From positions 668,320 through 732,319 of the forward strand of contig QLOH01000518.1 of assembly GCA_026901365.1 (NCBI GenBank): a stretch of 64,000 nucleotides of DNA, written 5' to 3'. The first letter of the stretch is position 1, and each line of letters opens with the position of its first letter. Of the stretch, positions 11,377-21,395 are shown piece by piece. The notes below the pieces were generated by a model. The model was not told where the DNA came from. It made no database searches and worked only from the letters and a program-made list of their open reading frames with translations. This stretch comes from Sesbania bispinosa (Eukaryota > Streptophyta > Magnoliopsida > Fabales > Fabaceae). The position numbers and the translations under genes are program-made.

Positions 11377-11394
11377 TCCCCAGCAACGGCACCA
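11377..11394 (-). other. Primer-binding site, tRNA-Asp type, two mismatches
   Basis: On the minus strand this reads TGGTGCCGTTGCTGGGGA, differing at two positions from the 3' end complement of plant tRNA-Asp, which the relative at 29477-29494 matches exactly. It starts a few bases inside the 5' LTR end at 11402. Confidence 0.85.
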
Positions 11395-11401
11395 AAATAC
11401 T

Positions 11402-12938
11402 TGATGATGTTTTGGCAAGCATACCAAAATATCAGCAGTATAATAGTAAGTATAAGATATCGTATCCGCAGGGAGCGGTTCACTTCGTATAATTTTATTG
11501 ATTGAATTAGCAAATGAGTAATTGTTTAAGAGAATGATTGTGGTGCAGAATAATAAAAGTGAACGATGAACAAAAAAATTGAGAAAAGATAGAATTACTT
11601 GGACTAGGTTTGGATTTCGCTTCTTCACACCCCTCTAGTATGTGAATCTCTACTTTTAATTATAAACTTGTTAATATTTATACCTCAGCAATTACTACTT
11701 CCTACAGGCCTCCTGTGGGTGTGGATATACACCCCATTGTCAGGTAGTTTCCTATATTCTTTAGCAATTCCAATTATCTATAGGCCTCCTGTGAGTGTGG
11801 ATATACCCCCCATCGTCAGGTAGTTTCCTATGTTAACTGGGCTATCAATTTAATCATACTTTCCTATAGAATGCCTATGAAGGGGCTGTCACTCACCAAA
11901 ACACTTCAATCCTCGGGACAGGACTATATTCCTTTATGATTAAACGAGTACTTTTAGCAATCGGAGGTTAGGTTTCCTATGTCTAGGCTCCCCTAAACTC
12001 TAATACTAGCCGGAAATCTCATTCTCGTTGTATCCTGATCACTAGCCTACGACTCCGGCGCACGCGCGGAAGTAATGCATTAAGAACAACATAAAAGTAC
12101 CGATATAAGTAAAAACAGGAATTTATAATTAAAAACAAGAGAATTCACATACACTTGGGGATTGAATCCACTACATCCAATCCTACTGGAGAGTTTAGCT
12201 ACTCATGGTAGCCATTACAAACCACTGAAGAATCTGTCACCTTCTTCAATCCTTATGCTTCTATCCTCAATTATATGCTCCCTCTTTGTTGGGGTCTCGG
12301 CGACCTCCTCTGATCTTTGCAAAAGGTTCCTATTTATAGACTGGGAAAACCTAATCTAAAACTGGAAGAGATCAATCTGTTATTTGAATTTAAAAAGCTG
12401 ATGCGTAACTTGCGCTTCACCTGCGCTAAGCGCAGGTGAAGCGTGTCCCTCTGTAAGTTGCGCTTCACCTGCGCTAAGCGCAGGTGGAGCGTGAAACATG
12501 CTGTAGACTTTCTTCAATTCCTCATTTATCCACTTGATCTCTTTCTGATCTTGCCTTTGCTTGATTGGTTTCCCTTGTTTCCCTTTTCTGGCTTGATTTT
12601 GTATTTATTTAAGCTTGAATTCAAATTGGGGAAAGTCATCCACAGGATCCTTTGTTTAAATGGTTGTTGATCTCATCTTTATTTTGTCCTCATTTAATCT
12701 TCAAATCTGCAAACAATCTCCTCATTTAATGTTATTTTCTCTCCTATTTCAAATCTTCCATAAATATGCATAAATTAACAGATTTTAATCAAAATAGCAT
12801 CAAATTCAAATTCAAACCAAATAATTACAGTTATCACAATTAGTCACAAAAGGGATTATTTTGGGGCATAAATTAATATTTTAGCCTTGATAAGCGTAAT
12901 AAAAACGTAGGAAAATAACACATAATTTACACTTATCA
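11402..12938 (-). repeat. 5' LTR of Ty3 element 1
   Basis: A 1537-bp LTR, the promoter copy on the minus strand. It has a TATAAATAG-type box at about 12331-12340 and the hairpin pair at 12411-12491 upstream of it. It ends at 12938 next to the GTGTT duplication. Differences from 3779-5320 are scattered single bases and small indels. Confidence 0.92.
12411..12491 (-). promoter_or_regulatory. Paired GCGCTTCACC hairpins upstream of LTR TATA box
   Basis: Two palindromes of about 33 bp (12411-12443 and 12459-12491), the counterpart of those at 4792-4872. They are placed 70-160 bp upstream of the minus-strand TATA box. Confidence 0.8.
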
Positions 12939-12943
12939 GTGTT

Positions 12944-13565
12944 CAACCGTGTCATTCCTCGAGTGGAGGACATCATCTTTACAGCCAAGTTTTTGGTGTA
13001 TGTTTCAAATTTTACAATCGCTCATGTGGGTTCAAAGCCTCGTCATTTCCATACGGTTCAGCTGTGGTGGAGTCCTCCCAGTGAGGGTTGCTTCAAGTTA
13101 AATATTGATGTCTCTGTGCGTGAAAGTGGGCGTCAAGATGCGTGTGGGGGTGCTGTGCGTGATCATCTTGGTCGTTGGGTGGTTGGGTATAAACAAAACC
13201 TTGGGTCTTCTTCAGTGCTTATGGCTAAGTTGAGGGGTATCCTTACGGGCCTTCAAGTAGCTTAGGATATGGGTGTTAGACGCCTCCAGCTGGAGTGTGA
13301 TTCAGCAGTATCTATTCATCTTATTAGAAATGATATTCCTCCCTCTCATGCTTATTTCTTTGTGGTCCAAAGGATTCAGGCTCTTCTGGATAATAATTGG
13401 ATGGTTGATTTGTCTCATGTTTGGAGGGAATGTAACTCTGTAGCGGATAGCCTTGCTGTTTCAGCTCATTTAGATCCTCTGGGGGTGCAGGTTCTCCATA
13501 CCCCCCTGCTTGTACGCTTGTGCGTCTTAGGTTTGATCTTACTGGGAGCTATGTTCCTAGGGTGA
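12944..13565 (+). pseudogene. LINE ORF2 C-terminal RNase H domain
   Basis: Coding resumes after the Ty3 insertion: W.PP..G..KLN.D segment (about 13070-13110), GG..RD..G.W (about 13145-13175), LE.D.. segment (about 13290) and a closing W....N..AD.LA segment (about 13420-13455). These are the RVT_3 RNase H pattern of plant L1 ORF2. A stop at 13263-13265 breaks the frame once. The part encoded here joins the sense of 3417-3778 when the element between the GTGTT repeats is ignored. Confidence 0.85.
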
Positions 13566-13600
13566 TTTCTTTGTAATCTGGCCTTGGCCTCCATTTATCC

Positions 13601-13620
13601 AAAAAAAAAAGAATTATGCT
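13601..13620 (+). repeat. LINE A-tail and right target-site duplication
   Basis: A run of ten A residues (13601-13610) closes the LINE. GAATTATGCT at 13611-13620 repeats 621-630. Confidence 0.85.
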
Positions 13621-13775
13621 TTTATTGAATGGCTATGATAACTCTTGATAATGATCTAAAGGCTGGGATTTTCTTTTATAAAATTATTTTTCTCTTTCTC
13701 ACTTCACTTCTCACTCTCTCTTTCTCCCTTTATATTTCTCTTTTTTTCATTAACATTTAAAATTTAATGAAGTGT
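13621..13775. other. AT/CT-rich flank, no gene
   Basis: This is the original sequence downstream of the LINE insertion, with a CTCTCACTTC pyrimidine-rich stretch. Nothing else is recognised. Confidence 0.5.
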
Positions 13776-13888
13776 CACTACCAAAAAAAATAAAAATGGG
13801 ACAAAATTTAGAGATAAAATTATTTTCGATCCCAAGAAAAATATTTTGTAACAGTTTTTGGGACAAATTTCTGTCACGAACTTTTTAA

Positions 13889-13897
13889 AAAAAGTTA
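13889..13897. repeat. 9-bp target-site duplication of MULE (left)
   Basis: AAAAAGTTA directly before the left inverted repeat is repeated exactly at 16586-16594. A 9-bp duplication is diagnostic for Mutator-like elements. Confidence 0.9.
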
Positions 13898-14173
13898 GGG
13901 TAAAATATGTTTTTGGTCCCTATAAAATGACCGAGTTTTATTTTTCGTCCTTCTAAAAATATTTTTTTTAAAAGAGTCCCTACAAATTTTTTGTTTGTTT
14001 TGAGTCCCTCAGTGTAAACTGCGCATGTCCTGAGCTGATGTGGCGTTCTGTCTCTCCTATTCATCATTCCTATGTGACACAAGTTAATTTGTTAAACCCT
14101 AACTATCACTAATAAAACACAACTGAAACTAATTAAACCCAATTAACACCAATTAATACCCACTTTTGAAGAA

Positions 14174-14545
14174 ATGATGAATGGAGTAGAGCATAGATTC
14201 TGTTTGAGGCTTCTTTATGCCAACTTCAAGAAGAAGTTTTGGGGTGGAGCATTACTTAGAGACTTCATGATAGGAGCAGCAAAGTCAACTTATTTTGAGG
14301 CATGGGTTGAGAAGATGAATGAGATCAAACAAATTAATAAGGCTTATGACTGACTGCTTGCTATCCCAACAACGAACTGGTGTAAGCATTCATTTTCATA
14401 CTATCCACGTTGTGATGTTCTCATGAACAATATTTGTGAGTCATTTAATGCTACAATACTGCTTGCTAGAGATAAGCCTATAATTACATGCATGGAGTGG
14501 ATTAGAACATACATAATGTTGCTCAACCAGGAAGCTCCTCCATAA
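14174..14545 (+). pseudogene. MULE transposase C-terminal fragment (MuDR family)
   Basis: This frame shows the region after the catalytic core of plant MULE transposases: a KKFWGG..L..FM..AA motif, then W.KH.FS.YPRCDVL.NN.CESFNA.IL.ARDKPI....EWIR, which is highly typical of the family. A stop TGA at 14351-14353 interrupts it. About 100 codons downstream an Ala/Pro/Thr-rich tail (to about 14680) is still visible. The DDE catalytic part and most of the SWIM finger are missing, so it cannot be active. Confidence 0.85.
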
Positions 14546-15711
14546 CTAAAGATGTTGTTGCTGACCCACCAATGACAACCAACCCTACTGCTGCCCCAGC
14601 TGCTGCTGCTACAACCCTTATACCTAATAATGCACCTGTTGCTGCTAACCTAATTCCACCAAATGATGTTACATAAGTAATTCTTCTTAATATGTCAGCC
14701 AGTGAGCAGATTCATGTTCTGAAAAATGTGCACAACACCACTATGTATATGTAGGTAAAACCAATACTTGTAGACTTCCATTACATGAGTACAATACACC
14801 TCTTAAGATACTTACAAGCCATTAATTTCAGCAAGTGAGACGGAAGTCCATGCCCCCCACTCTCATAGAGGAAAACAATATTTTGCATCACTTTATGGTC
14901 ATTGCACAACAAGTGACTTCAGGCACGTAATATAACTAAAGAAGGGTAGCTGGCCAACTGACTTTCTCAAAATGAGACTTACATGAACTAGACGCACCAA
15001 GTGGTAAAGACTCCTCCCACTAAATTTTCCTACACTGAAATCTCATAAGTAGTGTTTTTTAGATTTCATAAACTTATGTTTGAACCTTATTATATTTTCA
15101 GGAAGAGGGAAAGAAGTTTTATGGCATTGAAGACATTGACACATAAGAAGGTGAAGGAGGGACTCAACAGTCATGAGTTACATCAACACACAAGGAAGTA
15201 TGAAGAACCTACTAATAGGAACTTTGTTTGGGATATTAGAAGAACCTGGACTGTTTTGCCAACTTTGTTTGGGATAATTAATAGAACTTGTAATGGAATA
15301 TTTTGGGATGTTTTAAATCACTTGTACTTAATGGTGGCATATTTTGGGCTAACAGTTTCAGTCCACCTTTATTTAGTATTTGCAGACCTAATGGCTAAAC
15401 ATTTGGATCATGTTATGTTGAACACAATGCAAATGAAGTTGTTCATATTACCTATTTTTGTTTGTATCTCAACTTGTTAATTTTACCTATTCTGGTCTTC
15501 AAATTTGCATCCCAATTTCACAAATTAAGGATACAAAATTGATCAATGTCTTTCATGTAATTGAAGCATAATAAAAATAGATTGCTGCTCAACACAAATA
15601 TCAAAATTAAAGACTTTCATTACATTATAAATCCTTAATACACCACAATTGAAGAAGTTACACAACTACATCATCACTACTATCCCTAAGTACAATACAT
15701 CACCCTTCAAC
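14546..15711 (+). other. MULE interior without an assignable gene
   Basis: After the transposase tail an AT-rich stretch follows. A 142-codon open frame at 15052-15480 has no recognised motif and may be chance or a captured fragment. Nothing further is supported. Confidence 0.4.
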
Positions 15712-16229
15712 CTATATCTTTGTCACACCTTCACATTTCAACCCAGCCAAAACACAAACTACAATTGTCAGGATAACAAAACAAACAATTGCCTTCACCT
15801 TCATCCTCTCAGCACTAATCTTCCTTTGAAGCTTCAAAACCTTTCTTTTCAGATCTTCACTTTCTTTTTGAAAAGATGTGAACTCATCCAACCTTCCACT
15901 TTGCTAACTATCTTCATCATCAGCCCAACTGAAATAGTTGCTGGTAAACTCCTTCTGCAAACAAACAGAGCGAGAGAAGCATATTAAAAAATTACCATTT
16001 GTACAAGAAGAATGTAACAATAAAAGAGACGAAAATCACTGCAAGCATAGCTAACTTACATCCCAGTTACGTCACCTCCAAAAAAATCTACTAGTTTCTT
16101 AGTTGAATTCGACCTCAACAGAGTAACCTCATCACCGCACGAGTAGCGCAACCTGCGCGAAATGGAGCTCGACGCAGAAGACTTACAAACAGTGGTTCTC
16201 TTCTTTGAAACACAACATTTTCCTTTCAT
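15712..16229 (-). pseudogene. GRF-type zinc-finger / coiled-coil / membrane protein gene in MULE
   Basis: Minus-strand two-exon structure. Exon 1 (16060-16229) starts ATG and encodes a basic leader and an RYSCGDEVTLL..S segment like the first half of a GRF zinc finger. A GTAAGT donor at 16059 and a TTTGCAG acceptor at 15955 bound a 105-bp intron. Exon 2 (15712-15954) encodes NYFSWADDE, the usual end of a GRF domain, a coiled coil and a C-terminal membrane helix (IVCFVILTIVVCVLAG), stopping at 15712. The predicted splice is out of frame with the exon 2 reading, and a TAG follows WADDEDS, so the gene is decayed. Such GRF-coiled-coil-membrane proteins are common in plant genomes; the role is unknown. 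It is convergent to the transposase, as mudrB is to mudrA in MuDR. Confidence 0.6.
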
Positions 16230-16826
16230 GGCTGCTGGACGACCTTCGAAACCAAAATGAGAAGAAGAGATGGATCCGAAAGCTTTTGCACTGATAATGG
16301 AGGACGGGGACTCCAGGGCACCAAAAGTGGAAGATGAATTTGATGGAAGAAGGGAGGAGAGATTATAAAAAAAAACTCTAAAGACACGTAAGATTTGTTA
16401 AATGCCACGTAGGAATGATGAATAGGAGATAGAACGCCACATCAGCCCAAGACACACGCAATCATTTACACTGAGGGACTGAAAACAAACAAAAAAAATT
16501 TGTAGGGACTCTTTTAAAAAATATTTTTGGAAGGACGAAAAACAAAACTCGGTCATTTTATAGGGACCAAAAACATATTTTACCCAAAAAGTTATTTATT
16601 ATTTTGGGATTTTGGGACAATTTTTCAATAGAACTTTTTTCGTCCCAAAAGGTGCACTAAGAGTGTGGTGTGTCAACTACACTATTAATAGCTTATAGTT
16701 TAAGTTTTAGTGTGAAGCACACTAAAAGTGCAGTTAACCCTTAATCGCAGTCTAAGACTTTAAGAGTGTGGTTTCGTGTCAACCACACTCTAAGAACCTG
16801 TTTCCTAATTAAAAATTGGTGTAGTG

Positions 16827-17190
16827 TAATAACTATTCATTGGGACGTGGGTGTATGTATGCCGCCATGTGTTTTGCCTTATTACTATTGGAAATTCAAC
16901 TCAAACCTGTTAAAAACGCTACATGAAAACCAATCATTCTTAACAATACAAAAATTAAATTTAAGATGATGCTAATGAATGTCCTATATAAGGGTACTAG
17001 TTAAGAAATCAATATATGAAAGTTTTTTAGTGGAAACTACAATGTTAATTACACTTGTAACATTAAATTCTATGTAGTTCAATGAAAACATTATCTATTG
17101 TTTTTTGTTTTTATGATTTTTCTAATAAGTGCAACAATGCATAAGATAATAAATCAAAAGTGAAAAGTTTTTATTGAAAAATTTATAACA
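16827..17190. other. AT-rich sequence related to 60195-60560
   Basis: No gene. The stretch around 16985-17190 (AAGGGTACTAGTTAAG, then AAATCAATATAT) resembles 60195-60480, indicating a shared small repeat family with TIR-like AAGGGTACT ends. No coding potential is seen. Confidence 0.4.
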
Positions 17191-17194
17191 TTTA

Positions 17195-17540
17195 GTGTGT
17201 GTTTGGTAAGGCCAATACTACTAGCTTATTTGACTAGGTTATAAATTAGTTTGACCAATATAAAACTTTTTTGGTAAGGCACAATTTTCTAGCTTATTTT
17301 AAGAGGTTCTAGTTTATAAGCTACAAGTTAATTTAGCTAGCTTATAGCTTATTTATTTTTCTTCCATTTTTATCCTTCATATTTTAATATATTTTCTTAT
17401 TTGTCTTCTTAAGTTTTTTTATATCATTTTGCTTTTACTACATAACTTATAAGTTAGTTTTATCAACCATTTTTAATTCAATAAGCTAGCTCATTAGCTA
17501 CCAGTCAGCTTATCAGCTAGTTTTACCAAACATACTCATA
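17195..17540. mobile_element. MITE-like inverted-repeat element (GTTTGGTAA termini)
   Basis: The left end GTGTGTTTGGTAA and right end TTACCAAACATACTC are inverted copies about 340 bp apart, enclosing repeated AGCTTAT/AGCTAG words. No clean target duplication is seen. It is probably a non-autonomous DNA element of the hAT or similar class. Confidence 0.45.
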
Positions 17541-17550
17541 ATATTATAAC

Positions 17551-17670
17551 ATGTTTGGAAACTCGTTAGGTGCGAACTCCAAAGCATATACGTTTAAGTA
17601 AAAGCTACTACTGATAGCATTACTGCAAACGTGGATCCAATGTCAGTTGAACGTGATTCCAAACACACTA
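17551..17670. mobile_element. Small MITE (TGTTTGGAA...TTCCAAACA)
   Basis: A ~120-bp element with imperfect inverted ends TGTTTGGAAACTCGTT and AACGTGATTCCAAACACA. It lies directly next to the preceding MITE-like element. No coding capacity. Confidence 0.45.
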
Positions 17671-18393
17671 TTACTAATACATTGAATATTGTGATAATTA
17701 TAATTTCCCATAAAAATTTTTTACTTTTAATATATTACACAAATAGAAAAATCGTTGTTTCTATATAGCATCCCCCAAATCTAGATTCATACAATACTCA
17801 AGTCCATCAATATGAGAATATCAAAGAATATAAAAAAGTCGACAATCATTACTTCTAATTGCCTCATAAATCATAATGTAACATAATTTTATTTAAGAAA
17901 TTACTAATAAACTATGAGGAACACGTAAGAAAAAAAAACTGTGATGAAATAATTTGGTTCATATATGTTTTACAAATTAAGAATAATCACATTCTATCTA
18001 GAAATTGTAAAATACAGTATATTAGGTATTTTGTCCATAACCTACCCAAACATAACACTTATTATAGGAAATATTAAGTGCAATCAAATTAAAAAAAAAT
18101 TAAAATAATGAAACAAAAGAGAAAAAATTCACTCTAGAATTTTCTTTGTTCCTTATGAATTTCAAGCTCATTATCATATACATGTCAAATCTTTTAGAGT
18201 AGTGAACTATATATAATGTTCAAATTACTGACTAAATTTAAAATAAATGTATAATAAAATTATGAAATATTTTCTATTCAATACCTTTTAGCTCTGAATT
18301 GTAGGAGAAAAACTTTCCTTTTGAAGTCATTGATATAATGTTTTCATTATCTAAATATATATATATAAAATGAAAACAAAGTTATTATCTAAG
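17671..18393. other. AT-rich intergenic DNA
   Basis: No gene, RNA gene or clear repeat is seen. A short (AT)n run is present near 18352-18364. Confidence 0.5.
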
Positions 18394-18618
18394 CCAGTTT
18401 GAGGTGTATGCGAGTTTTCAGTTTTTAGTTTTAAAAAAATTCAAACAAGTTTTTATAATTCAAAATTAAAAACTGTAAACATCTTGCTTATGGTTTTGAA
18501 AATGCCCATTTTGAAAACCACAAAAACAAGTTTTCAAAATTTAGTTATGAGTTGTAAAAACTTAATTGAAATTTTTTGAAAATCAAAAGCTCTAAACTTG
18601 CAACCACCTCAAACGGTC
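18394..18618. mobile_element. MITE with TIR CCAGTTTGAGGTG / CACCTCAAACGGT
   Basis: A 225-bp inverted-repeat element. The ends share TTTGAGGTG followed by TGCxAGTTT in both arms, with CTAAG on both sides (18389-18393 and 18619-18623) as a likely target duplication. The inner part is a long imperfect hairpin of TTTTGAAAA words. The superfamily is not certain. Confidence 0.6.
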
Positions 18619-18675
18619 CTAAGAAATTTTCAAGTTAATCATTAATAGGGTTTAGGGTTTACTGACCAATCATTT

Positions 18676-20075
18676 GTGCTTTGTTTGGTGTAAGGAAAGA
18701 AATAAGGAAGAGAGAAATAGGGAAGAGATAGAGGTGATTTATAGGTTGTTTGGTGTGAGAGAAATAGATAAGAAATAGAGGAGAAATAAAAATTTTAGTT
18801 GTTTGGTTTGATAGTAGTGATTAGGCCTGGGCACCAGTTGGTTTTGGTCGGATTTGAGCCCAAAAATCTCAATCCGATCAAAACTAACTACACTATTTCT
18901 AGGCCCAATCTCGACCAAAAATTGTATCGGATAAGTCAGGTTTCGGGTGATACAGGTGCGAGTTTAATTGGGTGGTTTCACTCGGATTTCCAATTCTTAC
19001 ATACCCACACTACAAAAAAAAATTATGAAAAAGAATTATAGATGAGTGATGATACATATTGTTACTCTAGTTTTTTCTTTATTTTTTGACCAAAAAAAGG
19101 AAGAAAGAACCCACAACGGCGTGACAAAACAAACAACATATTGTGAAAAACAGAACAATAATACATATCAATGATTATGAACAATAATACACTTTGTTAC
19201 TACAATTTTTTTTTGACAAAAGGAAAAGAAGAAAGAACATATAATATCACAAAAAACAGTAGAAAACAAATGTCCTATGGCGCAACAAGAATGACGAAAG
19301 TTGCGCTCACACGGTGCGACGCTCACAGATCGCTCAACGGAGGAATGGCGCGATCATGCTTCGTAGGGAGGCCTTCCAACAACAGCGAAGAGCGGTGATG
19401 AAGATGGCTTCAAGGTAATGCAACACTCACAGTGAGATTCTGCGATACTGGTGAGATTGATTTCGGCGTTGAAGATGTCTTTGCATGCTCGCGATTTCTT
19501 TTGCGAAAGATCCTGATGGCTAGGCATTTGGACGACGGAGATAGGGCTCAACACGATGGAGGGGAAGGATCTATGGATCACGGCGCGACGTGGAGTTAGG
19601 ATACAGTTTCCTAGTTGAGATAGGGTTTTGTGAGAGAAAAACTAAGGGGGCTGCCTGTGAGAAATGAAGAGTGATAGTTAGTTTTAGTATTTATATTTAA
19701 GGTTATTAAGTGCAGCTAGGCCTGGCCCAAAAAACATGAGCACCTTCTCTTAATTTACACAGGTCGGTCGGATCAGTTTTAAACGGTGCCTTTTAGTCTC
19801 ATCTGAGCCCGACCGATCAAAGCCACCCCAATCCGATTTTGTTCACCCATTCACCCGAGAACCCGTTCGAACCCACCCAAGGAACCTTTTTTCGATTCGG
19901 GTAAAGAGGGTGCGGTCGGACAAAAGAAGAAGAAGTGTGCAACAGCTTGTGACAGCCCATGATTTCTCTTGTATCTCTCTTCAACTTCGTGAAGAAATAA
20001 CATAGAGATGGAGCCCACTCACTTTTATCATTTCCTTTCTATCTCTACACAACACCAAACAAGGGAAGCGGTGCA
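18676..20075. mobile_element. Candidate large inverted-repeat element with nested GGTCGG repeat
   Basis: TTTGTTTGGTGTAAGGAAAG at the left and the complement of CCTTGTTTGGTGTTGTG at the right (about 20055-20075) could be termini. The same purine-rich AGAGAAATAG words occur subterminally on both sides, as in the element at 25256-25915. Inside, 18825-18960 and 19755-19925 are complementary GGTCGGATTTGAGCC-type arms. No transposase is seen and no target duplication was identified, so the boundaries are tentative. Confidence 0.35.
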
Positions 20076-20810
20076 TTTCTTCGTCATTTCTCTCCCACAT
20101 ATCTATTTTCATGCTATCTCGCTTCAACCAATCTAAGGCTTAAAGTATTTATTATTTTTCTCTCAAAAAGTTCATAAGGATTATTTTCCCAAAAGAATTT
20201 CATCTTTTTTGTCAAAAAAAAATACGTTCTTACACACTAATTAATTAGTGTGGGTTTATAATTACACTATGTGAGACCTAAATTTGCTACCATATATATA
20301 ACCAAATTAAAGCTTATTATGTTGAGCATATTTAATTTCTACCACAATTACATTAAAAATGTGAATCCAAAACCGATGTTATTTTTAATAATTTTGGCGC
20401 ACATTCATTTGTAACATGATTTTAATAAAAAAATCAAAAGACATGCCTTATTTTTTTCAATTAATAATATATTTTACTTTCCTAAATCCCTCAATAACAA
20501 TTACCTTAAAATCTTTTTTATAAACGTATCAGACAATCCTCTAAGCAACAATGATTTTGTACTTTCTTTTATTCTGATTATGTACATTTTTAAGTTTTAA
20601 GTTTTAACCATCCTATTTTATCCAACATAAAATTTGATATATAAATTATGTACATGTATAACACAAACACATTTTTTTGATTAAAAAAAATGGCTGGTCA
20701 CTTGCATAATTATGAACTAACTAACAACTACTACTAGTACTACTAATTAATTTACCGATAACATTAAATTTCTCTCAACTACCATTCACCAAAACTTCCC
20801 TTTCATAATT
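20076..20810. other. AT-rich intergenic DNA 3' of the ATL gene
   Basis: No gene is seen. It should contain the 3' untranslated region and polyadenylation signal of the minus-strand ATL gene, but no single site can be assigned with confidence. Confidence 0.5.
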
Positions 20811-21395
20811 TCAACTTGCCTGCTCGACAGTCACCGCGACGCTGCTTCCCCCGCCGGATCCATTTTCCGGCAACCCATCTCCGGCGACCCCAGAAGTCGA
20901 AGAAGAAACGGTAGTAGTAGGTTGTTGTTTCTCTAGCAGTGAATGGCGACAATTGGGGCAAGAAGAATGCGACACCAGCCACGTGTCTATGCACCTCACA
21001 TGAAACCCGTGATTGCACTTTGGCAGCATTCTAAGCTTGTCCCCTTTCTCGAACTCCGCTAAGCATATGGGGCACTCCGTCGCCGGAATATTCTCTCCGT
21101 AGCCGTACACCGCCACCGGAATCTGGATGAGGTCCCGTTTCTTCAGCCCTGTGGCGGCGAGCCTCGCCGCCGCTTGCTCCGGCGTCTCTTGGGAGAATCT
21201 CCGGCTACAACGCAGAGCACAACGCGCTATGGAGTTCAAACCCAAGGCACATATCAATGCGCATAAAAGTGCTGCTAATATGATCACCATGTTGGTGTCG
21301 AAGTTTGTGTCGTTGATGAAAGGTTCATGGGTGTTGTTGTTCCCATAAGACGGTGGCATGGTTAGCTCGGTGGTGTCAAGAAAACGGCGCTGCAT
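20811..21395 (-). CDS. RING-H2 finger E3 ubiquitin ligase, ATL family (ATL74/75/78-like)
   Basis: An intronless 194-codon gene, as is usual for ATL genes. One membrane helix (about residues 36-57, ILAALLCALICALGL) near the N-terminus is followed by a basic stretch, the conserved GLD-like segment (GLKKRDLIQIPV, 83-94) and a complete RING-H2 finger: C108, C111, C127, H129, H132, C135, C146, C149, with the ATL-typical Pro after C108 and the DTWL segment that contacts the E2 enzyme. The Ser/Gly-rich tail is variable in the family. ATL proteins are membrane-anchored ligases that transfer ubiquitin, often in stress or sugar responses; the substrate is unknown. The helix and RING sequence look closest to the short ATL74/75/78 group. 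The start is the first Met of the frame, and no lesion is seen. Confidence 0.93.
   Translation of the reverse strand: MQRRFLDTTELTMPPSYGNNNTHEPFINDTNFDTNMVIILAALLCALICALGLNSIARCALRCSRRFSQETPEQAAARLAATGLKKRDLIQIPVAVYGYGENIPATECPICLAEFEKGDKLRMLPKCNHGFHVRCIDTWLVSHSSCPNCRHSLLEKQQPTTTVSSSTSGVAGDGLPENGSGGGSSVAVTVEQAS

Larger units (their letters stand above)
3779..12938 (-). mobile_element. Non-autonomous Ty3/gypsy element (Athila/Calypso-like family), minus strand
   Basis: The element is 9.16 kb with TG...CA ends and a 5-bp TSD, inserted in the LINE. LTRs lie at 3779-5320 and 11402-12938, the primer site at 11377-11394 and the polypurine tract at 5321-5335. The internal part keeps gag-related coding but has no protease, reverse transcriptase, RNase H or integrase. 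The end-of-pol segment and the long 3' non-coding region match the larger element at 27794-41114, which shares its LTR start (TGATAAGTG) and hairpins. Its mobility would have depended on an autonomous relative. A Harbinger-type element sits inside it. Confidence 0.9.
631..13610 (+). mobile_element. L1-type non-LTR retrotransposon (LINE), 5'-truncated, interrupted
   Basis: This is a plus-strand LINE split into 631-3778 and 12944-13610 by a Ty3 element. It begins inside the endonuclease domain, so it is 5'-truncated as is usual for target-primed reverse transcription. It continues through the reverse transcriptase, a zf-RVT-like Cys/His region and an RNase H (RVT_3-like) domain, and ends in an A-tail at 13601-13610. 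Ten-base duplications GAATTATGCT flank the whole. Many frameshifts and stops break the single ORF2 into pieces, so the copy is dead. The family is the plant L1 clade, with order EN-RT-zf-RNH. Confidence 0.9.
13898..16585. mobile_element. Mutator-like element (MULE) with long inverted repeats
   Basis: About 186-bp terminal inverted repeats (13898-14083 and 16400-16585) begin GGGTAAAATATGTTTTTGG, with few mismatches between arms, and are flanked by the 9-bp duplication AAAAAGTTA. Inside are a decayed transposase C-terminal region on the plus strand (14174-14545) and a GRF-zinc-finger-like gene on the minus strand (15712-16229), convergent with each other. The copy lacks the N-terminal and catalytic parts of the transposase and is a deletion derivative. 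Confidence 0.92.
13776..16826. mobile_element. CACTA-like element remnant split by a Mutator-like element
   Basis: The left end reads CACTACCAAAAAAA (13776) and the right end TTGGTGTAGTG (to 16826), the mirror terminus of En/Spm elements. Both arms contain GGGACAAA/TTTGTCCC-like subterminal words, and the right arm has repeats of GTGTGGTT..GTCAACCACAC. The 3-bp flanks (TGT and TAA) do not match, so either the ends are slightly off or the copy is rearranged. No transposase is seen in the arms. Confidence 0.45.

Noticed and set aside
15052..15480. 142-codon open frame inside the MULE
   Set aside because: Not recognisable and composition close to its AT-rich surroundings; kept only as a remark in the MULE interior entry.
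19008..19022. CACTACAAAAAAAA as a CACTA terminus
   Set aside because: No matching inverted end, no subterminal repeats and no duplication nearby.
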